DNA from: Aureispira sp. CCB-E | GTDB lineage: Bacteria > Bacteroidota > Bacteroidia > Chitinophagales > Saprospiraceae | DNA length: 64,000 nt | Assembly: GCF_031326345.1 (NCBI RefSeq) | Contig: NZ_CP133671.1 | Location: 3,472,001-3,536,000, forward strand | Direction: 5' to 3' | In this document: positions 27,080 to 36,042 of the stretch, piece after piece | Numbering within the stretch: the first letter of the stretch is position 1 | Layout: each line of letters opens with the position of its first letter | Made by a program: the position numbers and the translations under genes | Notes under the pieces: generated by a model | What the model was told of the DNA's origin: nothing | Databases searched by the model: none | The model's input: only the letters and a program-made list of their open reading frames with translations

Positions 27080-27787
27080 ATGTTATATATAGTACCCACA
27101 CCAGTTGGCAATTTAGAAGATATTACTCTACGGGCATTAAGAGTGCTAAAAGAGGTAGATCTAATTTTTGCAGAAGATACTAGAACTTCTAAAAAATTAA
27201 TGCAGCATTATGAAATTAGCACGCCACTTCGTTCGCACCATGCACACAACGAAAATCAAGAGGCGGCTAAGATTGTAGAAGATATACAAGGAGGTATGCA
27301 AGTTGCTTTAATTTCAGACGCAGGCACGCCTGGTATTTCAGACCCTGGTTATAGCCTTATCAAAGCTTGTGCAGATGCTACTATCAAAATAGAGTGTTTG
27401 CCAGGTGCTACGGCTATTATTCCTGCTTTAGTTGCTTCTGGTCTGCCTTGCAATCGTTTTTATTTTGAAGGCTTTTTGCCACACAAAAAAGGACGCCAAA
27501 CGCGATTGCTGTACTTGGCAGAATTACCAACTACATTTGCCTTGTACGAATCACCGCACCGTTTGGAAAAATGCTTGAATCAATTGGCAGAGCATTGTGG
27601 TGCTGATCGCCAAGCAGTAGTTTGCCGAGAAATTTCTAAATTATATGAAGAATATACTAGAGGCTCTCTGGCAGAGTTGCAAGCTAAAGTTGCATCCAAT
27701 GAATTAAAAGCCAAAGGTGAAATTGTTATAGTGGTAGCTGGGAAAGAAAAAGAAAAGAAAAAGAAGCGTTACTCAAAAGAGGAATAG
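27080..27787 (+). CDS. rsmI: 16S rRNA (cytidine-1402-2'-O)-methyltransferase RsmI
   Basis: 235 residues of the tetrapyrrole-methylase fold. Signatures include the N-terminal LYIVPTPVGNLEDITLRALRVL, FAEDTRTSKKLM, LISDAGTPGISDPGY (SAM binding), LPGATAIIPALVASGLP, and FEGFLPHKKGRQ. The enzyme methylates the 2'-OH of C1402 in 16S rRNA near the P site using S-adenosylmethionine. It is shorter than the E. coli protein because the extra C-terminal domain is missing, as is usual in Bacteroidota; the C-terminus is a lysine-rich tail (KEKEKKKKRYSKEE). A hairpin terminator follows. Confidence 0.95.
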   Translation: MLYIVPTPVGNLEDITLRALRVLKEVDLIFAEDTRTSKKLMQHYEISTPLRSHHAHNENQEAAKIVEDIQGGMQVALISDAGTPGISDPGYSLIKACADATIKIECLPGATAIIPALVASGLPCNRFYFEGFLPHKKGRQTRLLYLAELPTTFALYESPHRLEKCLNQLAEHCGADRQAVVCREISKLYEEYTRGSLAELQAKVASNELKAKGEIVIVVAGKEKEKKKKRYSKEE

Positions 27788-27826
27788 AGAATATACTCCT
27801 CAAAAGAAGAATCTATAAAGACGAAA

Positions 27827-27870
27827 AGAGCCGTTCATTTGAAATTTCTCAAAATAAACGGCTCTCTTGA
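27827..27870. terminator. Hairpin terminator, usable in both directions
   Basis: Stem AGAGCCGTT (27827-27835) pairs with AACGGCTCT (27857-27865), with a partly paired 21-base loop. On the minus strand the stem is followed by TTTTCGTCTTT, on the plus strand by CTTGATTT. It ends rsmI and may also end a transcript coming from the element at 27908-28001. Confidence 0.75.
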
Positions 27871-27907
27871 TTTAATAAAGAAAAAATTCTTCTAAAAAAT
27901 AAGTTGT

Positions 27908-28001
27908 ATGTCTCTATAAACAACAAAACAAGGTAAAAGGTTCACGAGAAAGCCTATTTTTTATTAAATTTTATTTTTATAATATTTAGTATGTTGATTT
28001 G
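27908..28001 (-). repeat. Duplicated 90-bp element, copy 1 (candidate small RNA or leader)
   Basis: This stretch aligns with 29593-29682 over about 90 bases at roughly 80 percent identity by eye. Shared blocks include AACAACAAA, GTAAAA.GTTCAC, CCT.TTTTTTATTAAA and TTTTATTTTT.TAAT. In both copies a hairpin with a T-tract on the minus strand lies about 42 bases to the left. It lies just after the stop of the MBL-fold gene. Confidence 0.6.
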
Positions 28002-28019
28002 TATTATTTTAAAGGTGTT

Positions 28020-28790
28020 TTAGGCTTGGAAAATAATGGATTGCCCATCGTCAGGGATGAAAACTTTTGGCATAAGTTGTTTGTTGGTCATTATTTCTCT
28101 TAGTTCTTTTCGAGTAGTTGGACAATGATTGATTGCTTCTAGATGATTGATGATAACTTTTCCAGGAGCATTTTGCACAAATTTAAGGATATCATCTAAT
28201 GTCATGAGCAAAGGTTGAAAGAAGTCAAGCTGTGCGGCGCCTCCAGGGATAACACTAATGTCAGGTTTGTATTCCATCAGAACTTTGTGAACATGTTTGG
28301 TGTAAATAGTATCAGAGCTCAAATAAATAGAGGGATATTGAGGAAGTTTTAAATAAAATCCCATAACATTTCCCATTGGTTTGGCAACAAAACCATAGCC
28401 ATGCTTTGCAGGAATGCCTTCTAAGGTTCCATTCAAAAAATTAACTTCCTTCCAGTAATGGATAGATTGAGAAATAGTTAGCCCCTTATTTTTGAGAATA
28501 GGCGCATCTTTATAACTACAAACAACAGGGATATTTTGTGTAATTAGAAACTTAATACCAGCAGTATCAAGATGGTCAGGATGTCGATGCGTAATAATGC
28601 AATGGGTTACTTTTTCTAGTAAGGAACGACTTTGTTCAGGAAAAGGGGCAATAGGATTTCGTTTAGCTTTAAAACGGAATAATGTAAAAGGAGGCATGGT
28701 TGCTTGAGGTCCAAGCATAGGATCTACTAAAATGAAGTGATTGTTCACTTCAATAATCATTGTTGCGTTTCTAATGTGATGAATTTTCAT
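28020..28790 (-). CDS. Metallo-beta-lactamase-fold hydrolase (UlaG/YtnP-like)
   Basis: About 256 residues if translation starts at the ATG at 28790 (MKIHHIRNATMIIEVNNH); an upstream start at 28829 would add 13 hydrophobic residues with no family support. The metal-binding signature THRHPDHLD (HxHxDH) follows CII, and a distal aspartate and histidine lie in YLSSDTIY and INHLEAINHC. N-terminal ...ILVDPMLGP is typical of the UlaG-like branch. These are Zn-dependent hydrolases of diverse substrates, so no specific role is claimed. A Crp/Fnr-family regulator gene lies 126 bases upstream on the same strand and may control it. Confidence 0.85.
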   Translation of the reverse strand: MKIHHIRNATMIIEVNNHFILVDPMLGPQATMPPFTLFRFKAKRNPIAPFPEQSRSLLEKVTHCIITHRHPDHLDTAGIKFLITQNIPVVCSYKDAPILKNKGLTISQSIHYWKEVNFLNGTLEGIPAKHGYGFVAKPMGNVMGFYLKLPQYPSIYLSSDTIYTKHVHKVLMEYKPDISVIPGGAAQLDFFQPLLMTLDDILKFVQNAPGKVIINHLEAINHCPTTRKELREIMTNKQLMPKVFIPDDGQSIIFQA

Positions 28791-28916
28791 AATTATGAGT
28801 CTGTTAAATAATAAATGAACCATTAACAATAGTTAGCTGTGGTGCTACTATGTTGTTAAATAAGTAATGCTCATCACAAATAGACTCAAATTCTACGTTT
28901 AGTTCATTGATTCAGA

Positions 28917-29498
28917 TCAAGAAATTCGTTTTCTAATTCGACTCAATGTTTCTGGTGTAACACCTAAATAGGACGCAATATGGTACTGAGGAATTTTTTG
29001 CAGCCAATCGGAGCGTTGTTGCTGTAGATTTTCATAAAGTTCCTCTGGTGGTTTGGTAATACGGTTATATTCTAGCAATTCTTGATGTTGCAAGATTTTC
29101 AAAAAAGCTGCTTCAATAAAAGAGCGTCCACAGTTGTGTTTTCTTAGTAAGTTCGTAAAAGTTTCTTTGCCCAAAACTAAAACTTCTAATTCACTCAAAC
29201 TTTCTTGATTCCTTTTAGTTGTACTGCCATGTATGAAAGAAGAGAAATCAGTGATGAATTGAGGGCGAGTAAAAAAGTTGATGTTTGTTTCTTTGTGTTT
29301 GCCAATATAAAACTCTCGAATGGTACCTTTGTTAAGGAATCGTAATGTTTGTTCTTGCGTTCCTTCTTGCAGCAAAATTTTATGTTTAGGAATCGTTCTA
29401 AGTTCGAAAGCTGCAATCGTTTCTTCTATGCCCTCTCGGTTTAATGGGTAGTTGGTTGAGAAAAAATCAGAGAGTTTTTTTGTGTTGGGCATGGACAT
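28917..29498 (-). CDS. Crp/Fnr family transcriptional regulator
   Basis: 193 residues of the cyclic-nucleotide-binding fold plus a C-terminal helix-turn-helix. The cNMP-like barrel covers about residues 20-120 (KHKILLQEGTQEQTLRFLNKGTIREFYIG). The HTH is at the very C-terminus, IASYLGVTPETLSRIRKRIS, which is the pattern seen in Bacteroidota Crp-like regulators. Residues known to hold cAMP in E. coli CRP are not clearly present, so the signal is unknown. Start ATG at 29498, with a second ATG two codons later. It is co-oriented with the MBL-fold hydrolase, a pairing common in this phylum. The upstream leader carries a strong hairpin. Confidence 0.9.
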   Translation of the reverse strand: MSMPNTKKLSDFFSTNYPLNREGIEETIAAFELRTIPKHKILLQEGTQEQTLRFLNKGTIREFYIGKHKETNINFFTRPQFITDFSSFIHGSTTKRNQESLSELEVLVLGKETFTNLLRKHNCGRSFIEAAFLKILQHQELLEYNRITKPPEELYENLQQQRSDWLQKIPQYHIASYLGVTPETLSRIRKRIS

Positions 29499-29511
29499 AT
29501 TTATTAAAACT

Positions 29512-29550
29512 AAAAAAGCAATTCATTTAGGTCAAATGAATTGCTTTTTT
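29512..29550 (-). terminator. Perfect hairpin in the crp leader
   Basis: A 17-bp perfect stem, AAAAAAGCAATTCATTT (29512-29528) with AAATGAATTGCTTTTTT (29534-29550), has a 5-base loop. On the minus strand six T residues end the stem. It stands about 14 bases before the regulator's start codon with no gene upstream of it on that strand, so it is either an attenuator of the regulator or the end of a short transcript. Confidence 0.7.
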
Positions 29551-29592
29551 ATACTATAGATTTAGGAAAAGCTATTTTAAAAATTAGCTTCT

Positions 29593-29682
29593 ATGACTCC
29601 TATAACAACAAAGAGAAGTAAAAAGTTCACTGAATGACCTGTTTTTTATTAAATTTTATTTTTGTAATGTATAGTTGGTTTG
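29593..29682 (-). repeat. Duplicated 90-bp element, copy 2 (candidate small RNA or leader)
   Basis: Second copy of the element at 27908-28001, with the same minus-strand hairpin about 42 bases to its left. It lies in the 367-base divergent gap between the Crp-type gene and the DUF3857 gene, where no protein gene is seen. The minus strand of both copies starts near AAACACC and holds a TTTAATAAAAAA-type AT tract. Confidence 0.6.
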
Positions 29683-29865
29683 TAGTTAGGTGTTTTTGAA
29701 AATTACACAGTTTTTTAAAAAAAAACGAAAACGACGACTTGGTTTTATCGAGAAATAAAACCATTCGATTGGAACAAAAAAAATATTTATTTGTTGGATA
29801 AACCATATAATTTGATGAAAATGGAAAGTTTTCATTATTTTTACTCAAAACAGAACTACTAAATC

Positions 29866-31755
29866 ATGAAAATGCAAAATTTGAAATGGAGGATTTATTT
29901 TTTCCTCTACTTATGCTTACCACTCTCAATAATCGCTCAAGAATCTTCGGCCTTAATGGAAAAAGCAGCGACTATTTTCCCAGAAGAAGGTCTTATTTTA
30001 ACAGAATCGGTGATTCATTTTAAATTCAAGAAAGAGAAGAAGACAAAGAGTCTAGTTGTTGTCGAAGAGCGATCAGAAGAGTTTTTAAGCTTAAAAGGCA
30101 ATCAAAAGTTTAGCTATGTAGTTCATTATGATGATTATTCTACCGTAGATAAGTTTGAGACGAGTGCCTTTGTAAATGACGATTATTATCAGTCTAATGA
30201 TATTTTTCACTCCGACATTCGAATGCAATATGCCAATTATAGTTTGCGTCAAAAAGGCTTGACTCGCTCTATAAAAACCGAAAAGACTTACAAAGACATT
30301 AAGTACTTGACCAAAGTATATTTAACTTCGCCCCAAAGCGCCTTACAACGCACTATAAAATTTACAATTCCCAAGGCTTTTGATGTTGATTTGGTGCCCG
30401 TTAATTTTGATGGTTATACGGTGCATAAAACGGAAAACGAGAAAGGCAACAATTTAGAAATTGAATATTCTATTGAGAATTTAGACGGATTCTCGGACGA
30501 AGAGAGCTTGCCAGGGGCAAGTTATATTTATCCACATGTTTTGATCTTACCCAAAACTTACAAAGACAATGATATTAGTGAAGAATTTTTTAATTCGCTC
30601 GATGCTTTGTATGCTTGGTATGCAAAGTTGGTGGCAGAGGTAGAAAATAAGCCAGAAGAGTTGAAGGAAATTGTCGAGGAATTAACGGCTTCTGCTGGTT
30701 CGGATGAAGAAAAAATTAAGAACATATTTTATTGGGTACAAGACAACATTCGTTACATTGCTTTTGAAGATGGAATTGCAGGGTACCAACCCGAAAACTG
30801 CCAAACGGTGTTCTTTAACCGATATGGGGATTGTAAGGGAATGGCAAATTTGATGAAGGAAATGCTCAAATTAGCAGGCTTCGATGCTCGATTGGTTTGG
30901 TTGGGAACAAAGTCTGTGGCGACCAATTATTCTACGCCCTGTCTTGCTTCTGATAATCATATGATTTGTGCTGTAAAACAAGGGGATGATTTTATCTATT
31001 TGGACGGGACAGAAAAATACACTCTTTTAGGGGCGTATGCTGAACGAATCCAAAACCAAGAGGTTTTAATTGAAGATGGTACTTCGTTTATAAGAAGCAA
31101 AATCCCAACACAGGAGCACCATAGAAATACTAGGGATTATCAATTAAAACTTAGTATGAATGCTGATAATGCTTTGGTTGGGTCGGTACAAATAAGTGAA
31201 AAAGGAGAGGCAATGTCTAGGATAATGTATTTGTACAATCAAACAAGAACAGATGAAAAAGAGGAATCTTTAAAACGTTATTTAGCTTTGTTTGATAAGT
31301 TTATTACCATCGAAAATATGAAAGTGCCCTCTATGGATCGTTCAATGGATGAATTGATCTTGGGAGGAGATATTATAATTAAAAATAAAGTTAGTACCTT
31401 TGATAATGAGGTTTACCTATATTTAGATCCATATCGTATTTTTGAGCATTATGACTTAGGTGAAGATCGCCAATTTCCTCTTTGGATGTCTCATAAACAC
31501 AATGACCATGTCCGAATCGAATTCCAACTGCCAGAAGGATATGAGCTAGAAAGTGTGCCCGAGTCGTTTGTGGTTGAAAACGAAGATTTTCAATTTGATT
31601 TGGACTATAAATTGGAAGGAGCAAAAGTCCTCTACTCTGTACAAATCCAAATTCCCAATTCAGAAGTTAAGAAAGAAAACATAGCAGCTTGGAATAAAGC
31701 GATTCAATCGTTAAAAGCAGCTTATGATGAACCAATTGTTTTGATAAAAAAATAG
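29866..31755 (+). CDS. DUF3857 and transglutaminase-like exported protein
   Basis: 629 residues with a signal peptide (residues 1-24, ending IIAQ). A beta-rich DUF3857 domain follows (about 40-240, with YYQSNDIFHSDIRMQYANY and PGASYIYPHVLILP). Next is a transglutaminase-like domain: IKNIFYWVQDNIRYIAFEDGIAGYQPENCQ, then NRYGDCKGMANLM containing the catalytic Cys, ...SDNHMICAV (His) and DFIYLDGTEKY (Asp). It ends in a beta-rich domain. The family probably crosslinks or cleaves glutamine or cysteine-peptide bonds in cell-envelope proteins; the exact role is unknown. The next gene, 15 bases away, is a paralogue. Confidence 0.9.
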   Translation: MKMQNLKWRIYFFLYLCLPLSIIAQESSALMEKAATIFPEEGLILTESVIHFKFKKEKKTKSLVVVEERSEEFLSLKGNQKFSYVVHYDDYSTVDKFETSAFVNDDYYQSNDIFHSDIRMQYANYSLRQKGLTRSIKTEKTYKDIKYLTKVYLTSPQSALQRTIKFTIPKAFDVDLVPVNFDGYTVHKTENEKGNNLEIEYSIENLDGFSDEESLPGASYIYPHVLILPKTYKDNDISEEFFNSLDALYAWYAKLVAEVENKPEELKEIVEELTASAGSDEEKIKNIFYWVQDNIRYIAFEDGIAGYQPENCQTVFFNRYGDCKGMANLMKEMLKLAGFDARLVWLGTKSVATNYSTPCLASDNHMICAVKQGDDFIYLDGTEKYTLLGAYAERIQNQEVLIEDGTSFIRSKIPTQEHHRNTRDYQLKLSMNADNALVGSVQISEKGEAMSRIMYLYNQTRTDEKEESLKRYLALFDKFITIENMKVPSMDRSMDELILGGDIIIKNKVSTFDNEVYLYLDPYRIFEHYDLGEDRQFPLWMSHKHNDHVRIEFQLPEGYELESVPESFVVENEDFQFDLDYKLEGAKVLYSVQIQIPNSEVKKENIAAWNKAIQSLKAAYDEPIVLIKK

Positions 31756-31770
31756 AAATAGATTTTACCC

Positions 31771-33957
31771 ATGAGATTAATAATTTTAGCTTGCGTTAGT
31801 TGTTTATTGTTCACTGCTAATGTATTAGCACAAAAGGATGTTTCTAGTATACTCCTTGAGGACTATACCCAAGAAAATGTGCAAGAATATTGTTGGGAGC
31901 AGCATGCTTATAACAAAGCGGAGGAAGAATATCCTGAAGATTGGAACAATCAATCGGCTGTTTTTTTGCGTTACGAACGAAAGTATGAGATTCGTTTTGT
32001 CAAAGCGGTTGCTTATGTTGCTAGTGCCAGACTGCACGTATCTTATATTTCACATTATCGGGTTAAGATTTTGGATGAAGCTGCTTTGGAAAACTTTTCT
32101 GAAGTGTATTATGTTAGTGGTGCCCATGGAGGATACAATATGTATGACGAGACTAGGGATAAGGAGTTCATGAACATCAAGATTATTAAGCCTAATGGTA
32201 AAGAAATCATTGTTGATAACAAAGAAATTATTGAAGATGACAATGGTAAACGAAAAGTTGCGGTACCCAATCTAGAAGTAGGTGATATTTTGGACTATGC
32301 TTTGTATACGCATGATTTGGCGACTTCTTTTTTCTATGGTGTTATTGATGAGTTTACTCTAAATCGAGCTTATCCAATCAAAGATTTTAATTACTCTGTA
32401 ACGACTGATCGAGACTGGGATGTTCAATTTACATCTGGCAAACACGAAATTAATTTGTCTGAAAAGACGATTAATGATAACTGTTTTGAATTTTCTATTC
32501 ATAAGGAAAATGTAGAAAAAATCAATTCGACAAGATGGAACTATTATTATCAGACAGGACCTTATATTCGAATGTATGTTGGCTATTCCAAAGATAACTT
32601 AGCCCTTCGAAGAACAAAGGGAGGAGCTTTACATACGTCTTCACTAAAATCAGAGGATATTATTGATACGTATAGAGATTATTATGAAAAAAGTAGAAGT
32701 GCTTTTAATGAGTATGCTGCTTTTAAAGGCTATTTGAGACGAAAATATAAAAAAGAAGAAATTTCGAAGACTAAGACATTGGAGGAACTGTACTATTATA
32801 TGCGTCATCATTTTACCAACAAGCACTATGTGTACGATCGTTATTATGGGAATGCCAATAGCTTTCGAAAGCTTTCAAATATTGAGTTTACGGGACATAT
32901 TATTTATGCCCTAAAGAAACTAAAAATTCCTTATGATATTGTGGTCGTTGTAGGACGTCAATCTGGTCGTATTGAGGATGTTATTAATAAAAACCAGACG
33001 GATTATCTGATTCGAGCCAAATTGGATGATTCTAACATCTATTTTTATAGACCTAATCCTTACACGCGTTTTAACCATTTTCCCTTTCAAATTGAAAATG
33101 CAGAAGGGTATGTCGTAGAGGCAGAAAATACAAGAGGGCGTAAGTTGACAACTAAAAAGGCGTTGTTGCCCGCTTCAGATTATAAGTCTAACATTAGTAG
33201 GCACGAAACCAAAGTGCATTTTAAGGAAGATGATATGATGGTGTTAAGAGCAAATTCTAAGGCAATTCACACGGGGCACCATATCGAAAGTTACCAGTAC
33301 GATGTTGTTGATTGGATGGATATGATTTGGAATGAGAATAAGTTGTACAAAACCAAACTGTGGGGACATCCTTCTAAGGATAAGAGCTCAGAGATGAAAA
33401 ACTTTATACAAGCTCAAAAAGAAGAAAGAGACGAAGCAATGGAAGCGATTGCTCAATCACATTTTGACTTAGGAGAGGGGAATACAGAATTAATTGCTTA
33501 TGAGGGCTTGACAACAGCTAATACGATTGATGAGAAGAGTTTGGAGTACACATTTGATTGTGAGTTGTCGGATTTGGTCAAAAAAGTAGGACCAAATTAT
33601 GTTATCAAAGCAGGGCGTTTGGTTGGTGGACAGCTTATTTTGGCGGAAGATGAGATGGAACGAACAGTTGATATTCACATGAATTACCCTAGAGGATATG
33701 AGTATGAAATCGAGATTACGATACCAGAAGGATACGAAGTGAAGGGGTTGGATAATTTTACAAATAATATTGACAACGAAACAGGCAGTCTAAAATCTTC
33801 GGCTAGTCTTAATGGAAATATTCTAACTATTACGTTTAATAAATATTATAAAAATAATTATGAGCCTGCCAAAAACTGGGATATGATGAAAGCCTTTTTG
33901 ATTCCAGGAGGTGAATTTTTGACCAAAGAAATTTTGTTAAAGAAAAAGCGCTCGTAA
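31771..33957 (+). CDS. DUF3857 exported protein with a degenerate transglutaminase-like domain
   Basis: 728 residues, signal peptide at 1-20 (ending VLAQ). The layout follows the preceding gene: an N-terminal DUF3857-type beta domain containing PNLEVGDILDYALYTHDL, then TLEELYYYMRHHFTNKHYVYD as the start of a transglutaminase-like fold. The expected GDCK block is replaced by FRKLSNIEFTGHI, and the NH and D positions are also missing, so the protease/transferase triad is absent. It is probably a non-catalytic partner of its neighbour. Start ATG 15 bases after the upstream stop implies translational coupling. Confidence 0.82.
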   Translation: MRLIILACVSCLLFTANVLAQKDVSSILLEDYTQENVQEYCWEQHAYNKAEEEYPEDWNNQSAVFLRYERKYEIRFVKAVAYVASARLHVSYISHYRVKILDEAALENFSEVYYVSGAHGGYNMYDETRDKEFMNIKIIKPNGKEIIVDNKEIIEDDNGKRKVAVPNLEVGDILDYALYTHDLATSFFYGVIDEFTLNRAYPIKDFNYSVTTDRDWDVQFTSGKHEINLSEKTINDNCFEFSIHKENVEKINSTRWNYYYQTGPYIRMYVGYSKDNLALRRTKGGALHTSSLKSEDIIDTYRDYYEKSRSAFNEYAAFKGYLRRKYKKEEISKTKTLEELYYYMRHHFTNKHYVYDRYYGNANSFRKLSNIEFTGHIIYALKKLKIPYDIVVVVGRQSGRIEDVINKNQTDYLIRAKLDDSNIYFYRPNPYTRFNHFPFQIENAEGYVVEAENTRGRKLTTKKALLPASDYKSNISRHETKVHFKEDDMMVLRANSKAIHTGHHIESYQYDVVDWMDMIWNENKLYKTKLWGHPSKDKSSEMKNFIQAQKEERDEAMEAIAQSHFDLGEGNTELIAYEGLTTANTIDEKSLEYTFDCELSDLVKKVGPNYVIKAGRLVGGQLILAEDEMERTVDIHMNYPRGYEYEIEITIPEGYEVKGLDNFTNNIDNETGSLKSSASLNGNILTITFNKYYKNNYEPAKNWDMMKAFLIPGGEFLTKEILLKKKRS

Positions 33958-33986
33958 AAAACGAAAAGATGTAAGGTCGTGAAATT

Positions 33987-34028
33987 AAAAATACCAATTT
34001 GAACCTTTCTCAAATTGGTATTTTTTTT
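33987..34028. terminator. Bidirectional terminator between the DUF3857 gene and prfB
   Basis: Arms AAAATACCAATTTGA (about 33988-34002) and TCAAATTGGTATTTT (34010-34024) pair perfectly over a 7-base loop. A long T-run follows on the plus strand and an A-run precedes it, so it can act in both directions. The prfB stop is inside its right edge. Confidence 0.85.
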
Positions 34029-35113
34029 ACAACATATTTTTCAAAGCCATAAGTGTGGCTTTTAAAAAATCATCAATGTCGCCATCCAATACACGTTTGA
34101 CATTGTGAGTTTGATGGTTGGAGCGATGATCTTTGATCCGTTTATCGTCCAAAACGTAAGAACGAATTTGAGAACCCCATTCGATTTTCATCTTGCCCCC
34201 TTCAATTTCTGCTTTAGCTGCATTTTGTTTCTCAATTTCCAACTGGTACAACTCAGATTTTAGCATCTTCATTGCTTTTTCTCGATTTTTGTGTTGAGAA
34301 CGTTGCTCTTGACATTCGACAACCAACCCAGAAGGTAAGTGTCGCAAACGAACAGCAGATTCAGTTTTGTTAACATGCTGTCCTCCCGCACCACTTGCTC
34401 TAAATGTATCCCATTCTATATCAGCAGGATTAACTTCTATTTCGATGCTATCATCGACCATAGGATAGACAAATACAGAAGCAAAAGAAGTTTGTCGTTT
34501 TCCTTGGGCATTAAATGGACTAGGGCGAACCAGGCGATGAACCCCATTTTCTCCTTTTAAAATACCATAAGTGTGCTCTCCTGTAATTTCTAAGGTAGCG
34601 GTTTTGATACCAGCTACATCTCCTGCTTGATAATCCAATTGTTTTACTTTGTGTCCTGATTTTTCAGCCCACATTGTATACATTCGCAAGAGCATTTCAG
34701 CCCAATCGCAACTTTCTGTACCACCAGCTCCAGCGTTAATTTTCACCATACAACTCAGCATATCTTCAGGCTCACTAAGTGTAGACGTGAATTCTAAATC
34801 ATCCAAGATTTTTTGAGTAGCTGAGTATTGATTCTCTACCTCTTCTAAGGCAACATCTCCAGCTTCATAAAACTCTTGCAAAACTTCTAAATCACCTAAA
34901 GCAGTAGCGGCTGCATCGTATTTTTTTAGCCAAAATTCTTTTTCGCTAATGCTTTTTAAAATACTTTCGGCTCGTTTGGGATCTGACCAAAAATCAGGGT
35001 CATAAGTATGTTGTTTTTCTTCATTAATTTGCATGCGTCGGTTATCGACGTCAAAGATACCTCCCTAATATGCCCAGCTGGCTTTGAAGTTCTTTTAATT
35101 GATCAATTGTCAT
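34027..35113 (-). CDS. prfB: Peptide chain release factor 2, with programmed +1 frameshift
   Basis: Release factor 2 recognises UAA and UGA. The zero-frame segment starts at ATG 35113-35111 and gives [20 protein letters not shown] before an in-frame TGA (35053-35051). Skipping one base there continues the reading as [13 protein letters not shown]... to the stop at 34027, for a total of about 361 residues. The catalytic GGQ lies in [13 protein letters not shown], and the recognition region is before it. Without the frameshift only an N-terminally shortened 335-residue frame (from 35034) would be read. The convergent terminator follows the stop. prmC, which methylates this GGQ, lies 2 kb upstream in the opposite orientation. 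Confidence 0.97.
35051..35065 (-). promoter_or_regulatory. prfB: prfB programmed frameshift site
   Basis: On the minus strand the sequence reads GGGAGG TAT CTT TGA followed by C. The internal Shine-Dalgarno-like GGGAGG (35065-35060) is followed by TAT, the slippery CTT and the in-frame TGA. This is the E. coli-type arrangement that makes RF2 regulate its own synthesis. A purine-rich SD is otherwise scarce before start codons in this window. Confidence 0.95.
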
Positions 35114-35264
35114 AATATTGTGGTCAGATTGTGATTTTAATTAAATATTTAAAGATTAATTACAAACCGAGTCATGTATCTAGCCAGAAGTTTATGAATG
35201 CGTATTTTCGCTTTTTTAATGAAGGAAAATATTAGAACTGCTTGCTTCTCATAAAATCGATTTG

Positions 35265-35430
35265 TGGTAATCGTTACTTTACATTACTTCATGGAAAAAT
35301 TGCATTCGTTTGACTATTAAGAAAGTATGCTTTTATTGTTTGCTGCTTTAAAAAATTGATAATCAAAATGATGCAAAGATGCTTTTTTTGTTTCGTATAA
35401 AAAAACGAAAAAAAGCATGATGTATTAATT
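35265..35430. repeat. Modular repeat, diverged copy
   Basis: CATTACTTCATGG at 35283-35295 and TTGATAATCAAAATG at about 35356-35370 are the flanks of a diverged form of the palindromic element, followed by the hairpin module GATGCAAAGATGCTTTTTTTG...CGAAAAAAAGCATGATG (35370-35421). The 929-base gap between prfB and the OmpA-domain gene holds these two clusters and no recognisable gene. Confidence 0.6.
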
Positions 35431-35513
35431 TTATAGACTTGCAATTATAACGAATTAGTTTGTGCATTTTATATTTTTTGACAAAAATCACTTATTTTAC
35501 AACATTATATTTA

Positions 35514-35690
35514 ATAGTAGTGAGTTGCACTGCTACTGTGTGGTGGTTGCTTTTTTATTTTTTTTACGAAAAGATAAAAAAGTAGATTTATATCAGTCTG
35601 ATAATTAAAAAAATATCAAGAAATGTAATAGCATTGCAATTTGTTGATTATCAACTGCACAGCACCCCTTAAAAGAAAGCTAATTAATAT
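35514..35690. repeat. Modular palindromic repeat, diverged copy
   Basis: Contains GTTGCACTGCTACTGTGTGG (35524-35543), a variant of the CGTGG module, then AAAAGATAAAAAAGTAGATTTATATC and TCTGATAATTAA, with the right arm TTGATTATCAACTG near 35652. The order is the same as in the 9.4 and 40.4 kb elements, but the arms have decayed. From here to 36042 nothing further was recognised. Confidence 0.6.
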
Positions 35691-36042
35691 ATAATTATAA
35701 ATATTCTTCGTTTTTTGCAAATTGTATAAAAAAACTGAAACTGTTGGCATCTAAAATAAAATAGGCGAGCGGCTATACAGAATTTAGAAAATGCGTATGA
35801 TTTGCTAATGAATAATATTGTTTGAACAAAAACTTACCAAACGAAATATACTGGTCTGAAATCGGCAATTTTTTACTTAATTATAACTCAACCAATAGTC
35901 TCTTAATTTAGTTCACAAACCTATTGAGCTTTGTTTATTATATTCTGCTCAGTAAGTTTAGTTTTACGGATTAGTGGACTTCTATATCAACAAGTCAAAA
36001 CATTCAATCATTAGATTTGATCGCATTTAAATACGGAACTTT

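Noticed and set aside
28791-28829. Upstream ATG for the MBL-fold hydrolase
   Set aside because: It adds 13 residues not seen in family starts; MKIHHIRNATMII is the usual beginning of this fold.
31838-32173. 111-residue alternative frame inside the second DUF3857 gene
   Set aside because: Overlaps a strongly supported gene in the same orientation and has no protein-like motif.
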